NCBI GenBank assembly: GCA_964373495.1
Contig: CAYJUW010000006.1
Location: 1-27,223, forward strand
Direction: 5' to 3'
DNA from: JACQMJ01 sp964373495
GTDB lineage: Bacteria > Patescibacteriota > Minisyncoccia > Sungbacterales > SURF-37
Length of the DNA: 27,223 nt
The notes under the pieces: model-generated
What the model saw: only the letters and a program-made list of their open reading frames with translations
Databases searched by the model: none
What the model was told of the DNA's origin: nothing
Shown here: positions 26,631-27,223 of the stretch, in pieces
Layout of the letters: each line of letters starts with the position of its first letter
Position numbering within the stretch: position 1 is the first letter of the stretch
Position numbers and translations under genes: made by a program

Positions 26631-27223
26631 TCGTTGTCCCCCTTCCCCCGACGACAATCCTTCGCAGCGTTGCCCGACAGCGCGGGCAGGGCTTCCCGAC
26701 CTTGCCGTAGACGAGGCGCCGCTCCTGGTAGCGGCCGGCCTCACCGTCGGGGTGGCGGAAGGTGCGGAGGGAGGTGCCGCCGCTGGCCAACATGGTGCTG
26801 ATGGTGCGCTGGATGCTATGGAAAAGCCGCTGGCGCGCTCGAGTATCGAGATACGTGATACGTGTCTCGGGATGGATGCCGGCTCGCCAGAGCGCCTCGT
26901 CAGCAATGATGTTGCCGATGCCGGCGAAACGATCCTGGCGAAGGAGGAACGGCTTGATCATTCCGCGGCCGCTGGCGAGCGCTGCCGCGAATTCGGCTCT
27001 GGGCAGTGTCTGCATATCACCCCCCAGCCGTCCGAGGTAGGGATCGCGGGCCAGGTCGGCCGGCGAACCGTACCACACCACGCCAAATTTCCGAGGATCA
27101 ATGAAATGGAGCTCGCGGCCGCCGCTCAATTTCCATGCAAAATGTACCCACCGTCCATCTAATGGGGGCGCGACAGATTTATACGATCGGAGAGATTTGT
27201 CTCCGCGGTACACCGACGCACCT
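26569..27223 (-). CDS. mutM: Formamidopyrimidine-DNA glycosylase, 5' end outside window
   Basis: It removes 8-oxoguanine and FaPy lesions. The window holds about 218 C-terminal residues. Visible: LHFIDPRKFGVVW, the helix-two-turn-helix with FAGIGNIIADEALWRAGIHP, the Lys/Arg strand-separating region, and the zinc finger CPRCRATL...GRGTTICPQCQ. The N-terminal proline nucleophile lies beyond the window edge. The last residues after CPQCQ are encoded by a dispersed repeat and replace the normal end of the protein. Confidence 0.95.
   Translation of the reverse strand, partial: GASVYRGDKSLRSYKSVAPPLDGRWVHFAWKLSGGRELHFIDPRKFGVVWYGSPADLARDPYLGRLGGDMQTLPRAEFAAALASGRGMIKPFLLRQDRFAGIGNIIADEALWRAGIHPETRITYLDTRARQRLFHSIQRTISTMLASGGTSLRTFRHPDGEAGRYQERRLVYGKVGKPCPRCRATLRRIVVGGRGTTICPQCQKIPNSKRQIPNKFQ

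Overview
The window looks like a piece of a GC-rich Patescibacteria (CPR, Parcubacteria-like) genome, assembled from metagenomic contigs. Reasons: housekeeping genes are scattered singly rather than in large operons, many small proteins have no recognisable family, standalone Cas2/PaaX-like and GxxExxY proteins are present, and short palindromic or tandem repeats lie both between and inside genes. TGA is used as a stop (recG, nth), so the standard bacterial code fits. There are four runs of N. Two of them (2765-2864, 25228-25327) are flanked by the same 55-bp sequence on both sides, so the flanking contigs probably abut.

Layout. 1-1532: tRNA-Ser(TGA), tRNA-Arg(GCG), tRNA fragments with hairpin inserts, and a small membrane protein. 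1533-4309: recG with a GxxExxY domain inserted between helicase motifs. 4324-6906: a membrane GT2 glycosyltransferase and a CDF metal transporter (minus). 7027-7733: a Cas2/PaaX-like gene bracketed by copies of a 30-bp palindrome. 7799-8328: tRNA-Ile(TAT) copies and repeats around a gap. 8329-11746: ftsH and a 433-aa protein with MYG1-like features (minus). 11771-13700: AT-rich stretch with nested tRNA pieces, tRNA-Pro(TGG), a yraN cassette between 29-bp direct repeats, and a LAGLIDADG endonuclease with a small Cys/His protein. 13711-14247: tRNA fragments, tRNA-Val(TAC) and tRNA-Leu(GAG). 14262-17669: rplS, rluD-type synthase, coiled-coil protein, tRNA-binding OB protein, tRNA-Ala(GGC), P-loop kinase, exported small protein, EF-Tu domain-2-like protein, tRNA-Arg(CCT). 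17830-21560: HtrA protease, two small Cys proteins, uppS, a single-domain response regulator, nth. 22133-24430: two toxin-antitoxin cassettes sharing a 215-bp upstream repeat and a conserved downstream repeat. 24678-25601: a hypothetical gene behind a strong promoter and a long structured leader. 25828-27223: a membrane-anchored coiled-coil protein and partial mutM/fpg.

How it works together. Most identifiable genes are housekeeping: DNA repair (recG, nth, fpg), proteolysis (ftsH, htrA), translation (rplS, pseudouridine synthase, OB protein, tRNAs) and envelope synthesis (uppS, GT2). Two initiation styles stand out. One group (response regulator, nth, EF-like, 67-aa Cys protein, both antitoxins) has a -10 hexamer only 6-10 nt before ATG, suggesting leaderless mRNAs. 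Another group (CDF, 433-aa, 75-aa and 113-aa proteins) has a TTGACA-type promoter, a leader and a strong GGAGG site.

Most notable: the paired toxin-antitoxin cassettes, the palindrome-bracketed Cas2/PaaX-like gene, the GxxExxY insertion in recG, tRNA pieces abutting recurrent palindromic motifs, and two candidate regulatory leaders.
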